NCBI RefSeq assembly: GCF_001544475.1
Contig: NZ_FCNW02000027.1
Span: 28,602 to 92,601 of the forward strand
DNA length: 64,000 bases
Direction of reading: 5' to 3'
Origin: Caballeronia humi
Lineage (GTDB): Bacteria; Pseudomonadota; Gammaproteobacteria; Burkholderiales; Burkholderiaceae
The translations under genes were made by a program, and so were the position numbers. This document shows positions 17,720 to 26,953 of the stretch, piece by piece (the stretch's first letter is position 1; the number at the start of each line of letters is the position of its first letter). The notes under the pieces are model-generated. The model did no database searches, was not told the DNA's origin, and saw only the letters and a list, made by a program, of their open reading frames with translations.

Positions 17720-19111
17720 ATGACTAGCGAACGCAATGCGGCCGCCGATGTGATCCTGCACATCGGCGCGGGATCGTTTCATCGTGCGCATCAGGCGTGG
17801 TATCTGCACCGGCTGATCGAATCCGGCGACACGCGCTGGTCGCTCTCCGTCGGCAACATTCGCGGCGACATGAACGCGGTGCTCGAAGCGCTCGCCTCGC
17901 AGAACGGCGAGTACACGCTCGAAACCGTGACGCCGCAAGGCGAACGCGCCTACGAGCGGATCAAGTCGATCACGAAGGTTGTGCCGTGGGCCGCCGATCT
18001 CGACGCACTGGTCGAAGCGGGCGCGGCGCCGGAATGCAAGATCGTGTCGTTCACGGTCACCGAAGGCGGCTATTACCTCGACGAGCACGACAAGCTCGAC
18101 ACGGCCAACCCGGATATCGCGGCCGATCTGAAAGGCGGACGCACGACGATTTACGGTGCGCTCGCCGCGATCCTCGATGCGCGCGCGAAGCAGAACGCAG
18201 GCAAAGTCACGCTGCAGAACTGCGACAACCTGCGCAGCAACGGCGACCGCTTCAAGGCCGGCATGCTCGAATTCCTGCAACTACGAGGCGAGTCGGCCGT
18301 GCGCGACTGGATGATCGCGAACACGTCGTGTCCGAATTCGATGGTCGATCGCATCACGCCGCGCCCGACGCCCGACGTGCGGGATCGCGTGAAAGCCGCC
18401 ACCGGTGTCGACGACCAGGCGCCCGTGATGGGCGAGGCGTTCATCCAGTGGGTGATCGAGGATCACTTCTGCGCGGGGCGGCCGGCTTGGGAGAAGGTCG
18501 GCGCGGAGCTGGTCGAATCGGTGCTTCCTTACGAGGAGGCCAAGATCCGCATTTTGAACGCGAGCCATAGCTGCATCGCGTGGGCGGGGACGCTCGCCGG
18601 TCTGCAATATATCCACGAAGGCACACTCGATCCCGAGATTCGCGCGCTCGCCGAGGCTTATGTGACGGAAGACGTGATTCCGTGCCTCACGCCGAGCCCG
18701 CTCGATCTCGCGAAGTATCGCGACGTCGTGCTCGACCGCTTCAGCAATCCCTATATTCAGGACACGAACCAGCGCGTCGCCGCCGATGGCTTTTCGAAGC
18801 TGCCCGGCTTCATTGCGCCGACCCTCTCGGAATGCTTCGCGCGACAAGTCGATCCGAACGCGACGGCCGTCCTCCCCGCGCTGTTCTTCCGCTTCCTCGA
18901 ACGCTGGCACGAGGGCAAGCTGCCTTACACCTATCAGGACGGCGTGATGGACCCGGCCGTCGCGCACGGCTTCTTCACGTCGTCCGATCCGCTGAAGGCG
19001 TTCGCCAGCGACAAGCTCCTGTGGGGCAGCATGGCCGCGGGCGACGGGCTCGAGCGCGTGCTGCGCGCGGCTGTAGCGCGGGTCGACGGGTGGCTCGAAA
19101 AGCGCGCCTAA
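17720..19111 (+). CDS. dalD: mannitol/D-arabinitol dehydrogenase (long-chain polyol dehydrogenase)
   Basis: A 463-residue polyol-specific long-chain dehydrogenase, oxidising D-arabinitol to D-xylulose or mannitol to fructose with NAD. ATG at 17720 is preceded by GAGGA. The Rossmann region near the start is HIGAGSFHRAHQAWYLHRL, then SVGNIRGDMN; the family catalytic signature K-x5-N-x2-H is present in AKIRILNASHSC, with a cofactor-side Asn in LQNCDNLRSNG. Placement next to xylB argues for D-arabinitol (product D-xylulose is the kinase substrate), hence dalD; a mannitol role is the alternative. Confidence 0.85.
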   Translation: MTSERNAAADVILHIGAGSFHRAHQAWYLHRLIESGDTRWSLSVGNIRGDMNAVLEALASQNGEYTLETVTPQGERAYERIKSITKVVPWAADLDALVEAGAAPECKIVSFTVTEGGYYLDEHDKLDTANPDIAADLKGGRTTIYGALAAILDARAKQNAGKVTLQNCDNLRSNGDRFKAGMLEFLQLRGESAVRDWMIANTSCPNSMVDRITPRPTPDVRDRVKAATGVDDQAPVMGEAFIQWVIEDHFCAGRPAWEKVGAELVESVLPYEEAKIRILNASHSCIAWAGTLAGLQYIHEGTLDPEIRALAEAYVTEDVIPCLTPSPLDLAKYRDVVLDRFSNPYIQDTNQRVAADGFSKLPGFIAPTLSECFARQVDPNATAVLPALFFRFLERWHEGKLPYTYQDGVMDPAVAHGFFTSSDPLKAFASDKLLWGSMAAGDGLERVLRAAVARVDGWLEKRA

Positions 19112-19219
19112 GATTTCGCTCACGAGCGCTCCGTTCTTCTGCTCATGGCGCAAGAGCGGGTGCGGCGCTACATTAGCGGCTCCCGGCTTCCGCCAACGCC
19201 TTCGACCAAAGGTTCGTTC

Positions 19220-20701
19220 ATGTATCTGGGTATCGACCTCGGCACATCCGAAGTAAAAGTCCTGCTGCTCGCAAGCGACGGCAGCGTCATCGGCACGGCG
19301 GGCACGCCGTTCACAGTCTCGCGGCCGAAGCCGCGCTGGGCGGAACAGAATCCGCTCGACTGGTGGGAAGGCACGCGCACCGCGCTCTTCGCGCTGCGCG
19401 CCAAATTCCCCGACGAGTTCGCGCAAGTGCGCGGCATCGGCCTCTCCGGGCAGATGCACGGCGCCGTGCTTCTCGATTCGAGCGACCGCGTGCTGCGCCC
19501 CGCGATCCTCTGGAACGACATGCGCAGCGACAAGGAATGCGCCGAACTCACCGAACGCGCGCCGGAGTTGCATCGCATCGCCGGGAATCTGGCGATGCCG
19601 GGCTTCACCGCGCCGAAGCTGCTCTGGGTCGCGCACAACGAGCCCGAGATCTTCAAACAGACCGCGTGCGTGCTGCTGCCGAAGGATTATCTGCGGCTGC
19701 ATCTGACGGGCACCAAGGTCTCCGATCCGTCCGATGCCGCCGGCACGCTCTGGCTCGACGTCGCGCGCCGCGACTGGTCCGACGAACTGCTCGCCGCCTG
19801 CGACATGACGCGCGCGCAGATGCCCGCGCTTGCCGAAGGCAGCGAGCCGTCGGGGACGCTTCGACCCGAACTCGCGCGCGAACTGGGATTGCGCGAGGGC
19901 GTGGTCGTCGCGGCGGGCGGCGGCGACAACGCGGCGAGCGCGATCGGCATCGGCGCGACCGAACCGGGCGATGGCTTTTTGTCGCTCGGGACGTCGGGCG
20001 TGCTGTGCGTCGTCGGCGACCGCTTCCGGCCGAATCCGGCGTCGGCGGTGCATGCGTTCTGCCACGCGATTCCGGATCGCTGGCATCAGATGAGCGTGAT
20101 TCTGTCGGCGGCGAGCTGCCTGCGCTGGGTCTGCAAGCTCACCTCCACCGACGAACCGACGCTGCTTGCCGAAGTCGCCGAACTCAAGCCCGAATCGACC
20201 GCGATCGCCCCGCTCTTCCTGCCGTATCTGAGCGGCGAGCGCACGCCGCACAACGATCCGTTCGCGCAAGGCGTGTTTTTCGGCATGACGCACGCGACCG
20301 ATCGCGCGCTGCTCGGCTACTCGGTGCTCGAAGGCGTGACGCTCGCGCTCACCGACGGCCTCGACGCGCTGCGCTCGGGCGGCACGGAGGCGCACGCGCT
20401 CTCGCTGCTCGGCGGCGGCGCGCGAAGCGCATACTGGGGCCAGATGTTCGCCGACGCTTTCGATACGACCACGCGCACGCACGGCGGCGGTGAAACCGGC
20501 GCGGCGCTCGGCGCGGCGCGGCTCGGATGGCTCGCGGCCGGCGGCGATCCCGCGACGGTGCTCGCAAAACCGCCTGTCAAGGACGAATTCATCCCGAATC
20601 AGGAGCGTCACGAATTGTTGCGCCAGCGTCTGAAAGGCTTCCGCGAGTTGTATCAGCACGTGCGGCCGCTCTTCGATCCGGCGCGGCCCCGGCTCGCCTG
20701 A
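19220..20701 (+). CDS. xylB: xylulokinase
   Basis: A 493-residue FGGY-family kinase, phosphorylating D-xylulose to xylulose 5-phosphate. It starts MYLGIDLGTSEVKVLLL (phosphate 1), with GIGLSGQMHGAVLLD (sugar-binding, catalytic region), ILWNDMRSDKE, SDAAGTLWLDVARRDW, LSLGTSGVLCVV (phosphate 2) and LSLLGGGARSAYWGQMFAD (adenosine motif). It is 108 bases after dalD on the same strand, so the pair would turn D-arabinitol into a pentose phosphate intermediate. The frame extends to 19145, but the ATG at 19220 gives the family start. Confidence 0.93.
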   Translation: MYLGIDLGTSEVKVLLLASDGSVIGTAGTPFTVSRPKPRWAEQNPLDWWEGTRTALFALRAKFPDEFAQVRGIGLSGQMHGAVLLDSSDRVLRPAILWNDMRSDKECAELTERAPELHRIAGNLAMPGFTAPKLLWVAHNEPEIFKQTACVLLPKDYLRLHLTGTKVSDPSDAAGTLWLDVARRDWSDELLAACDMTRAQMPALAEGSEPSGTLRPELARELGLREGVVVAAGGGDNAASAIGIGATEPGDGFLSLGTSGVLCVVGDRFRPNPASAVHAFCHAIPDRWHQMSVILSAASCLRWVCKLTSTDEPTLLAEVAELKPESTAIAPLFLPYLSGERTPHNDPFAQGVFFGMTHATDRALLGYSVLEGVTLALTDGLDALRSGGTEAHALSLLGGGARSAYWGQMFADAFDTTTRTHGGGETGAALGAARLGWLAAGGDPATVLAKPPVKDEFIPNQERHELLRQRLKGFRELYQHVRPLFDPARPRLA

Positions 20702-20733
20702 CGCACGCGGCAAGTTTAGGCAAGTTTGGAAAT

Positions 20734-20754
20734 GGCCGCCATTTCAGGGCGGCC
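20734..20754 (+). terminator. hairpin after xylB (weak terminator or attenuator)
   Basis: GGCCGCC (20734-20740) pairs with GGCGGCC (20748-20754) around seven bases, between xylB and the regulator gene. There is no U-tract, so it may reduce rather than stop transcription into the regulator gene. Confidence 0.3.
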
Positions 20755-20830
20755 GACCGGCAATACAGAGGCACAATAACGAGACAACGCGTGCTACGGC
20801 ACAGCGAGCGCAACGATAACGACCACCACC

Positions 20831-21778
20831 GTGCCCAAGTCCAACGAAAAACTCGATCTCGCCACGCGAGCCGCCTGGCTTTACTACGTCGCGGGCAACA
20901 CCCAGAACGAGATCGCCGAGAAACTCCAGATCTCGCGGCCGGTGGCCCAGCGGCTCGTCGCGTTCGCGGTCGAGAAGAACCTGATCCGCGTGCGCGTCGA
21001 TCACCGGATCGCCGATTGCCTGGCGCTGGCCGCGCAATTGTCGAAACGCTACGGGCTGTCGATGTGCGAGGTCGTGCCCATCGACGGCGATACCACCGAG
21101 CAGGTCGACCGCAAGCTGGCCGTGGCGGGCGCGCAGGTGATGGAGCGCTTTCTCGTCGACGAGAAGCCGCTCGTCGTGTCGATCAGCAGCGGGCGCACGC
21201 TCAAGGCCGTCGTCGCGCAGATCGGGCAACTGGAGCGGCCGCAGCATCGGCTGGTTTCGATGGTCGGCGCGATCGCTCACGACGGGTCGTCGAACCGATA
21301 TGACGTCGCGCAGCATCTTTCCGAGAAAACGGGCGGCAAGCACTTCATGCTGCCCGCGCCGCTCATGGCCGACAGCGAAGCCGAGCGCGCGCAGTGGTGC
21401 AACCACCGGCTGTATCGCATCGTCGATGCGCTCGCGCAGAAGGCCGATGTCGCGTTCGTCGGGATCGGAAACGTGGGGATCAACTGTCCGCTGCACGAGG
21501 ACGGGTTCATTACGTCGGCCGAGGTGCAGGAGTTGATGCAGGCGGGCGCGGTGGCCGAACTGCTCGGACTTCCGATCGATGCGGATGGCGCCAGGGTGAA
21601 TTCGGAGACGGGGGCGCGTGTCACGAGCTTGCGGCTCGACGCGCCACCGAAGCGCCCGACGATCGGGTTCGCCGGCGGGCAGAGGAAGCGCGAGGCGCTG
21701 ATCGCGACGTTGAAGGGCAAGTGGCTGTCGGGCCTCGTCACCGACGAGTTGTGCGCGCGGGCCGCGCTCGAAGCGTAA
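20831..21778 (+). CDS. SorC/DeoR-type sugar-binding transcriptional regulator
   Basis: A 315-residue regulator starting at GTG 20831. Residues ~8-58 are an HTH of the SorC/YlxR-like type (ATRAAWLYYVAGNTQNEIAEKL, then SRPVAQRLVAFAVEKNLIRV), and residues ~65-315 the sugar-binding domain (PF04198-type) with VSISSGRTLKAVV and FVGIGNVGINCP. Ligand is likely a phosphorylated pentose or polyol. Encoded directly after dalD-xylB, it is the best candidate to bind the operator shared by the dalD and smoS promoters. Confidence 0.85.
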   Translation: MPKSNEKLDLATRAAWLYYVAGNTQNEIAEKLQISRPVAQRLVAFAVEKNLIRVRVDHRIADCLALAAQLSKRYGLSMCEVVPIDGDTTEQVDRKLAVAGAQVMERFLVDEKPLVVSISSGRTLKAVVAQIGQLERPQHRLVSMVGAIAHDGSSNRYDVAQHLSEKTGGKHFMLPAPLMADSEAERAQWCNHRLYRIVDALAQKADVAFVGIGNVGINCPLHEDGFITSAEVQELMQAGAVAELLGLPIDADGARVNSETGARVTSLRLDAPPKRPTIGFAGGQRKREALIATLKGKWLSGLVTDELCARAALEA

Positions 21779-21838
21779 AGCCATTTCTCGCCGCCGGATG
21801 CTCTTCCGGCGCATGGACCCCGCCCTGCTCGCGGCGGT

Positions 21839-21855
21839 CTATCTCAATGAAATAG
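21839..21855. promoter_or_regulatory. CTAT-N9-ATAG dyad upstream of katB
   Basis: CTAT (21839-21842) and ATAG (21852-21855) are the outer ends of an imperfect palindrome (inner TCA/TGA also pair) about 92 bases upstream of the catalase start. OxyR sites are built from ATAG-N7-CTAT units; the spacing here is nine and the order reversed, so this is only a candidate. Confidence 0.25.
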
Positions 21856-21946
21856 TCTCCACCCCCCGCCTTAATAGGCTTACTTAATTAGACATCCTCA
21901 TTCGTGTGATGGAATCATCCTAATCCCCAATAATAAGGATTCGGAA

Positions 21947-23482
21947 ATGATGAGGATGCGGACAAAACTCTCCCAACTCGCCTGCGCGGTTGCCTTCTCG
22001 GCAGCAGCCTGTGGCTCGCTCAGCGCCGCCACCATTACGCGGGACAACGGCTCGCCGGTCGGCGACAATCAGAATTCGCAAACGGCCGGCCCGAGCGGCC
22101 CCGTTCTCCTGCAGGATTCCCAACTGATCGAGAAGCTCCAGCGCTTCGACCGCGAACGCATTCCCGAGCGCGTCGTGCACGCACGCGGCACGGGTGCATT
22201 CGGTTCGTTCGTGACGAGCGCGGACTTCTCCGACATCACGCGCGCCGACCTTTTCCGCGCAGGCAAGACCACGCCGGTGTTCGTGCGCTTTTCCACGGTC
22301 GCGGGCGCCTCGGGTACGCCGGAAACGCTGCGCGACCCGCGCGGCTTCGCGGTGAAGTTTTACACGGAGCAGGGCAACTGGGATCTGGTGGGCATCAACT
22401 TCCCGATTTTCTTCATTCGCGACGCAATCAAGTTTCCCGATTTCATCCACTCGCAAAAGCCCGATCCGGTCACGAACGTCCAGGATCCGAACCGCGCGTT
22501 CGACTTCTTCGCGCACGCGCCGGAAAGCACCGCCATGCTGACCTGGCTGTACTCGAACCGCGGCACGCCGGTTTCGTACCGCAAGATGGACGGCTTCGGG
22601 AATCACGCGTTCAAGCTGGTCAACGCGAAGGGCGAAGTGCACTACGTCAAGTTTCACTGGAAGAGCCGCCAGGGCATCGAGAACCTGACGCCGGACCAGG
22701 TCCCGCAAATGATCGCGAAGGACTGGAATTACCTGACGAACGATCTCTATGGCGCACTCGGCAAGGGCGAGAACCCGCAGTGGGACCTGATGGTCCAGGT
22801 GCTGAAGCCGGACCAGATCGACCGTTTCGACTATGACGCGCTCGACGCTACCAAGGAATGGAAGGACGTGCCCGAACGCATGGTCGGCACGCTCACGCTG
22901 AACAAGGTGCCGGCCAACTTCTTCGAATCGACGGAGCAGTCCGCGTTTGCGCCTTCGCATCTGGTGCCGGGCATCGAGCCGTCGGAAGACCGCATGTTGC
23001 AGGGCCGCCTCTTCTCGTACGCCGACACGCAGATCTACCGTCTCGGCGCGAACGGCATCAACCTGCCGATCAATCGTCCGCGCGTGCCCGTGACGAACAA
23101 CAACGAGGGCGGTGGCGGCAGTGCGCTCAACCGCGCGGGCAGCACCGACTACGATCCCACGACGCTCGCAGACCTGAAGCAGGACCCGGCCTATCGCCTG
23201 ATCGAAACGCCGCTCGCCGGCACCACGCAGCAGCGCGCGATCAAGAAGAAGCTGGAGTTCCGGCAGGCAGGCGAGCGTTACCGGTCGCTGTCGGCGGCGG
23301 ATCAGTCGGACCTCGTCGGCAACCTCGCGGGCGACCTGAAGCGGGTCCGCAACCAGGACAACCTGTACGCCGTGTTGTCGTATCTCTACAAGGCCGATCC
23401 GGAATTGGGATCGCGTGTGGCGAAAGACGCGAATGCCGACGTGGCGCGTGTCAAGCAACTCGCCGCCAAGCTCGAGGGCTGA
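21947..23482 (+). CDS. katB: periplasmic heme catalase KatB with unusual active site
   Basis: A 511-residue small-subunit catalase whose first 28 residues are a signal peptide (LAATITRDNG after cleavage), so it acts in the periplasm, decomposing H2O2. Distal His is H78 in VVHARGTGAFG and the proximal heme ligand is Y358 in RLFSYADTQ. The distal Asn, in the usual GNNxPxFF motif (Asn148 of human catalase), is Ile150 here: DLVGINFPIFFIRDAIKFPDF, codon ATC at 22394. In other respects it resembles P. aeruginosa KatB. AAGG precedes the ATG. ankB follows after one base. Confidence 0.92.
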   Translation: MMRMRTKLSQLACAVAFSAAACGSLSAATITRDNGSPVGDNQNSQTAGPSGPVLLQDSQLIEKLQRFDRERIPERVVHARGTGAFGSFVTSADFSDITRADLFRAGKTTPVFVRFSTVAGASGTPETLRDPRGFAVKFYTEQGNWDLVGINFPIFFIRDAIKFPDFIHSQKPDPVTNVQDPNRAFDFFAHAPESTAMLTWLYSNRGTPVSYRKMDGFGNHAFKLVNAKGEVHYVKFHWKSRQGIENLTPDQVPQMIAKDWNYLTNDLYGALGKGENPQWDLMVQVLKPDQIDRFDYDALDATKEWKDVPERMVGTLTLNKVPANFFESTEQSAFAPSHLVPGIEPSEDRMLQGRLFSYADTQIYRLGANGINLPINRPRVPVTNNNEGGGGSALNRAGSTDYDPTTLADLKQDPAYRLIETPLAGTTQQRAIKKKLEFRQAGERYRSLSAADQSDLVGNLAGDLKRVRNQDNLYAVLSYLYKADPELGSRVAKDANADVARVKQLAAKLEG

Positions 23483-23483
23483 T

Positions 23484-24167
23484 ATGAAGCGCTCGTCCGC
23501 CGATGGCCGCATCATGCGGCGACTCACGGGCGCGCAGCGCGCGGCGGCTGCGAGTCGCGCGCTGTTCACGGGCGCGGCGCTTGCCGTCGCCTGCGCGGCG
23601 CATGCCGCGCAGGCGGACGCTGCGGGCATGCCGGCACGGACGCCTTTATCGTCCGGGATCACGGATGCGCCGCAAGGCAAGTCGCCCTATGATGCCCAAT
23701 GGTTCGACGCGGCACGAATGGGACGCCTCGACATCCTTCAGCTATTGATCGACGCCCGTCAGCCACTGGATGGCAAGAACGGCGGCGGTTACACCGCGCT
23801 CATGCTGAACGCGTACCACGGCCATCGCGACGCCGTGGCGCTGCTCCTGAAAAATGGCGCCGACGCCTGCGTGGCCGACAGCCGCGGCAACACCGCGCTG
23901 ATGGGCGCCATCTTCCAGGGTGAACTCGACGCCGCCCGAGCGCTGCTAGCCGCGCCGTGCGACCTGAACTACGCGAACGCGTCAGGGGCGACGGCTATCG
24001 TCTTCGCGGTACTGTTCGGCCGTATCGATTTCGTGCCGGAACTTCTGGCCCACGGCGCCGATGTGAATTTCACCGACCCTCGCGGCACCACCGCGCTCAA
24101 TGTCGCGCAGTCGCAAGGAAATGCACGCGCCGTCGAGGCGCTGAAGCGCTACGGCGCGAAGTACTAA
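23484..24167 (+). CDS. ankB: ankyrin-repeat protein, AnkB-like partner of KatB
   Basis: A 227-residue protein. Residues ~1-45 hold a signal peptide or membrane anchor (ALFTGAALAVACAAHAAQ), and residues ~70-225 four to five ankyrin repeats, e.g. GYTALMLNAYHGHRDAVALLLKNGADACV and GNTALMGAIFQGELDAARALLAA. It follows katB by one base with GAGG upstream. In Pseudomonas an ankB gene beside katB is needed for full catalase activity, probably by protecting the enzyme in the periplasm; the same role is inferred here. Confidence 0.85.
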   Translation: MKRSSADGRIMRRLTGAQRAAAASRALFTGAALAVACAAHAAQADAAGMPARTPLSSGITDAPQGKSPYDAQWFDAARMGRLDILQLLIDARQPLDGKNGGGYTALMLNAYHGHRDAVALLLKNGADACVADSRGNTALMGAIFQGELDAARALLAAPCDLNYANASGATAIVFAVLFGRIDFVPELLAHGADVNFTDPRGTTALNVAQSQGNARAVEALKRYGAKY

Positions 24168-24198
24168 CGGGCGCCTGTAGCGACATCAGCGGCAACGC

Positions 24199-25320
24199 TC
24201 AAGCCGCCGACAACACCTCGATGATCTTCCGCTTGAACGCCTGCCCTTCCGCGTTGAACAGATGGCAATGCTCAGGCGTCGCGCCGAGCTTCAGCGTCTC
24301 GCCGCGCGCATGCCGCTCCAGCGGCGGAATACGCGCGATCAATCCATCCGGCGCAACCGGCGTCTCGGCGTACAGGTAAGCCGCGTCGCCGAGCGATTCG
24401 ACTGCCATCGTCGTGCTCGACACGCCGTGCTCGATCGTCGCCGCCGTGCCCGCATGCAGATGCTCGCCCCGAATCCCGACGGTCACCGCATCGCCGACCT
24501 TCACCGGCCCCGGCTCGACAGCAACGAGTTGCGTCTCGCCGGTCGCGTACTTCACGAGCACACCGTCGGACATCACCTGCGTGACGGTGCCGTTCAAAAA
24601 GTTCATCTTCGGCGACCCGATGAACCCCGCCACGAACTTGTTCGCCGGCGCGTGATAAAGCTGGTTCGGCGTGCCTACCTGCTCGACGTTCCCCGCCGAC
24701 AGCACGACGATCTTGTCCGCCAGCGTCATCGCTTCGACCTGATCGTGCGTCACGTAGATCATCGTCGTCTTGAGCTCGTCGTGCAGGCGGGCGAATTCGA
24801 GGCGCATCTTCACGCGCAGCGCGGCGTCGAGGTTCGAGAGAGGTTCGTCGAAGAGAAACACCTTGGGCTTGCGCGTAATCGCGCGCCCGATCGCCACCCG
24901 CTGGCGCTGCCCGCCCGACAACTGTTTCGGCTTGCGGTCCAGCAAGTGATCGATGTGAAGAATCTTCGCCGCCTGCTTGACGGCGGCATCGATTGCGGGC
25001 TTTTTCTCGCCCGCGAGCTTCAGGCCGAACGCCATGTTGTCGTAGAGCGTCATGTGCGGATAGAGCGCGTACGACTGGAACACCATCGCGATGCCGCGCT
25101 TGGCGGGCGGCAGTTCGTTCACACGCGTGCCGTCGATCATCAGGTCGCCCGCGCTGATGTCCTCGAGGCCCGCGATCATGCGCATCAGCGTCGACTTGCC
25201 GCAGCCGCTCGGCCCGACGAACACGACGAACTCGCCGTCGTTGATGTCGAGGTTGACGCTCTTCATCACCTCGGTTTCTTCGTAACGCTTGTTGATGCCA
25301 CGTAATGTCAGGCTAGCCAT
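24199..25320 (-). CDS. smoK: sorbitol/mannitol ABC transporter ATP-binding protein (MalK family)
   Basis: A 373-residue ABC ATPase of the MalK/UgpC/SmoK group. Walker A is GPSGCGKSTL (residues 36-45), the Q loop FQSYALYPHMTLYDNMAFGL, the signature LSGGQRQRVAIGRAI, Walker B VFLFDEPLSNLD and the H loop THDQ. Residues ~235-373 form the TOBE/OB regulatory domain (NFLNGTVTQ, VGIRGEHLHAG). It energises uptake of a polyol through the two permeases of this operon. It ends the smoS-smoE-smoF-smoG-HAD-smoK unit and is preceded by GGAGA. Confidence 0.92.
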   Translation of the reverse strand: MASLTLRGINKRYEETEVMKSVNLDINDGEFVVFVGPSGCGKSTLMRMIAGLEDISAGDLMIDGTRVNELPPAKRGIAMVFQSYALYPHMTLYDNMAFGLKLAGEKKPAIDAAVKQAAKILHIDHLLDRKPKQLSGGQRQRVAIGRAITRKPKVFLFDEPLSNLDAALRVKMRLEFARLHDELKTTMIYVTHDQVEAMTLADKIVVLSAGNVEQVGTPNQLYHAPANKFVAGFIGSPKMNFLNGTVTQVMSDGVLVKYATGETQLVAVEPGPVKVGDAVTVGIRGEHLHAGTAATIEHGVSSTTMAVESLGDAAYLYAETPVAPDGLIARIPPLERHARGETLKLGATPEHCHLFNAEGQAFKRKIIEVLSAA

Positions 25321-25371
25321 GATGTGTCTCCGTGCATCCGGTGCTGGATCGGGCCGATGGCCTTCCAGTCA

Positions 25372-26100
25372 TTAACGAATTTCAAAGGTTGCGCTCTGCA
25401 GCCATTCGCCGACGAGCGCGGGCAGCCGCGTCATGTCGTCAAAGACGACGCTTGCGCCCACGCGCCGCAGCGCTTCGATTTGCCCTTCCGTCGCGTGCCC
25501 GCCGCCGATGAAGCCGAGCACTGCCATCCCCGCCGCCTTCGCCGCGGTGACGCCGGTCACGCTGTCCTCGACCACGAGGCAGTGTTCCGCCGATACCCGC
25601 AGCGTGCGCGCCGCCGCCAGGTACACGTCGGGCGCGGGCTTCGGGTTCGCGACCATGTCGGCGGTGAAGCGCCGTTCGCCGAAGAAGCGCACGAGGCCGG
25701 TGCGCTTCAGCACGGTCTCGACGTATGGCGCGAAGCTGTTGCTCGCGCACGCCTTGCGCACGGGAATCGCAGCGAGCGCCTCGGCGATGCCCGCGACCGC
25801 CGGCGCCTGCACCGCCGCCGCTTCGACCGCGCGCCGGATCGAGTCGATCTGCGCGGCATCGATGGTGCGGTTGAGGGTTTCCGCCGTGCTGCCAAGCACC
25901 GCTTCGATCCGCAAGCCGAGCAGCGGCATCACGACCGGCTCGACATCGACGCCCGGCCACAGCGCATGCAGTTCCTCGATGAGCACGCGCGCCGCGACGG
26001 CTTCGCTGTCGATCAGGACGCCGTCGCAGTCGCAGATCATCAGGCGGTCGGCGACGTCGGGCGGGCTCGAGGCGAGGTTCAGGTTGAGGTTCACAAGCAT
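25372..26100 (-). CDS. HAD-superfamily sugar-phosphate phosphatase (CbbY/GPH-like)
   Basis: A 242-residue HAD hydrolase of the beta-phosphoglucomutase/phosphatase type. Motif I is ICDCDGVLIDSE (Asp nucleophile, residues 23-25), motif II ACASNSF, motif III KPAPDVYL, motif IV VVEDSVTGVTAAKAAGM; a helical cap lies between I and II. The gene sits between the permease smoG (4 bases) and smoK (51 bases), so it is probably co-transcribed with polyol uptake. A role in removing a toxic or dead-end sugar phosphate is inferred from context only. Confidence 0.85.
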   Translation of the reverse strand: MLVNLNLNLASSPPDVADRLMICDCDGVLIDSEAVAARVLIEELHALWPGVDVEPVVMPLLGLRIEAVLGSTAETLNRTIDAAQIDSIRRAVEAAAVQAPAVAGIAEALAAIPVRKACASNSFAPYVETVLKRTGLVRFFGERRFTADMVANPKPAPDVYLAAARTLRVSAEHCLVVEDSVTGVTAAKAAGMAVLGFIGGGHATEGQIEALRRVGASVVFDDMTRLPALVGEWLQSATFEIR

Positions 26101-26104
26101 CGCC

Positions 26105-26953
26105 TCACTTCACCGCGCCGAACGTCAGGCCACGCACGAGCTGCTTCTGCGACAGCCAGCCGACGATCAGGATCGGCGCGACCGCCAGCAGCGACGCCGC
26201 CGAGAGCTTCGCCCAGAACAAGCCTTCCGGACTCGAATAAGACGCGATGAACACCGTGAGCGGCGCGGCGTTCGACGACGACAAATTGATGCTCCAGAAC
26301 GCCTCGTTCCACGAGAGGATCACGAGCAGCAGACCCGTCGATGCGAGCCCCGGCAACGCCATCGGCATCAGCAGGTAGACGATCTCCTGCCAGGTCGACG
26401 CGCCGTCGATGCGTCCCGCCTCCAGGATGTCGCGCGGCACTTCGTTGAAGTACGTGAACGCCATCCACACGGCAATCGGCAAGTTGATCAGCGTGTAGAC
26501 GATGATGAGGCCCGTCACGGTGTCGAGCAGGCCGCTGTTCTTCCACAGCAGGTAGATCGGCACCAGCACGCCGACCGACGGCATCATCTTCGTCGAGAGC
26601 ATCCACAGCAGCACTTTCTGCGTCTTCTTCGTCGGGAAGAAGGCCATCGCGTAGGCGCACGGCACCGCGAGCAACAGGCAGATCACGGTGACGCCGAGCG
26701 AGATCAAGATCGAATTCCACGCGAAGCCGAAGTAGTTGCTGCGCGCGAACACCTCGCGGAAGCTGTCGAGCGTCGGCGTGAAGAAGAGCGACGACGCATA
26801 CGCCTGCTGCTCGGTCTTGAACGCCGTGATGGTCATCCAGAAGATCGGGAAGAACAGCAGGATCGCGAAGAACCACGCGAAGATGCCGGGCAGGACGCGC
26901 TTGACCGTATCGAGGACAGGCACGGACGTGGTGGCGGTAACGGGATGGCTCAT
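26105..26953 (-). CDS. smoG: sorbitol/mannitol ABC transporter permease
   Basis: A 282-residue inner-membrane permease of the MalG type, starting MSHPVTATTSVPVLDT. About six helices are seen, with the EAA loop motif NEVPRDILEAGRIDGASTWQE near residue ~185 that contacts the ATPase. It overlaps smoF by 4 bases (ATGA) and is followed after 4 bases by the HAD phosphatase gene. It forms the channel with SmoF. Confidence 0.9.
   Translation of the reverse strand: MSHPVTATTSVPVLDTVKRVLPGIFAWFFAILLFFPIFWMTITAFKTEQQAYASSLFFTPTLDSFREVFARSNYFGFAWNSILISLGVTVICLLLAVPCAYAMAFFPTKKTQKVLLWMLSTKMMPSVGVLVPIYLLWKNSGLLDTVTGLIIVYTLINLPIAVWMAFTYFNEVPRDILEAGRIDGASTWQEIVYLLMPMALPGLASTGLLLVILSWNEAFWSINLSSSNAAPLTVFIASYSSPEGLFWAKLSAASLLAVAPILIVGWLSQKQLVRGLTFGAVK

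Noticed and set aside
21839..21855. OxyR site before katB
   Set aside because: The dyad is CTAT-N9-ATAG, whereas OxyR uses ATAG-N7-CTAT units; kept only as a low-confidence candidate.
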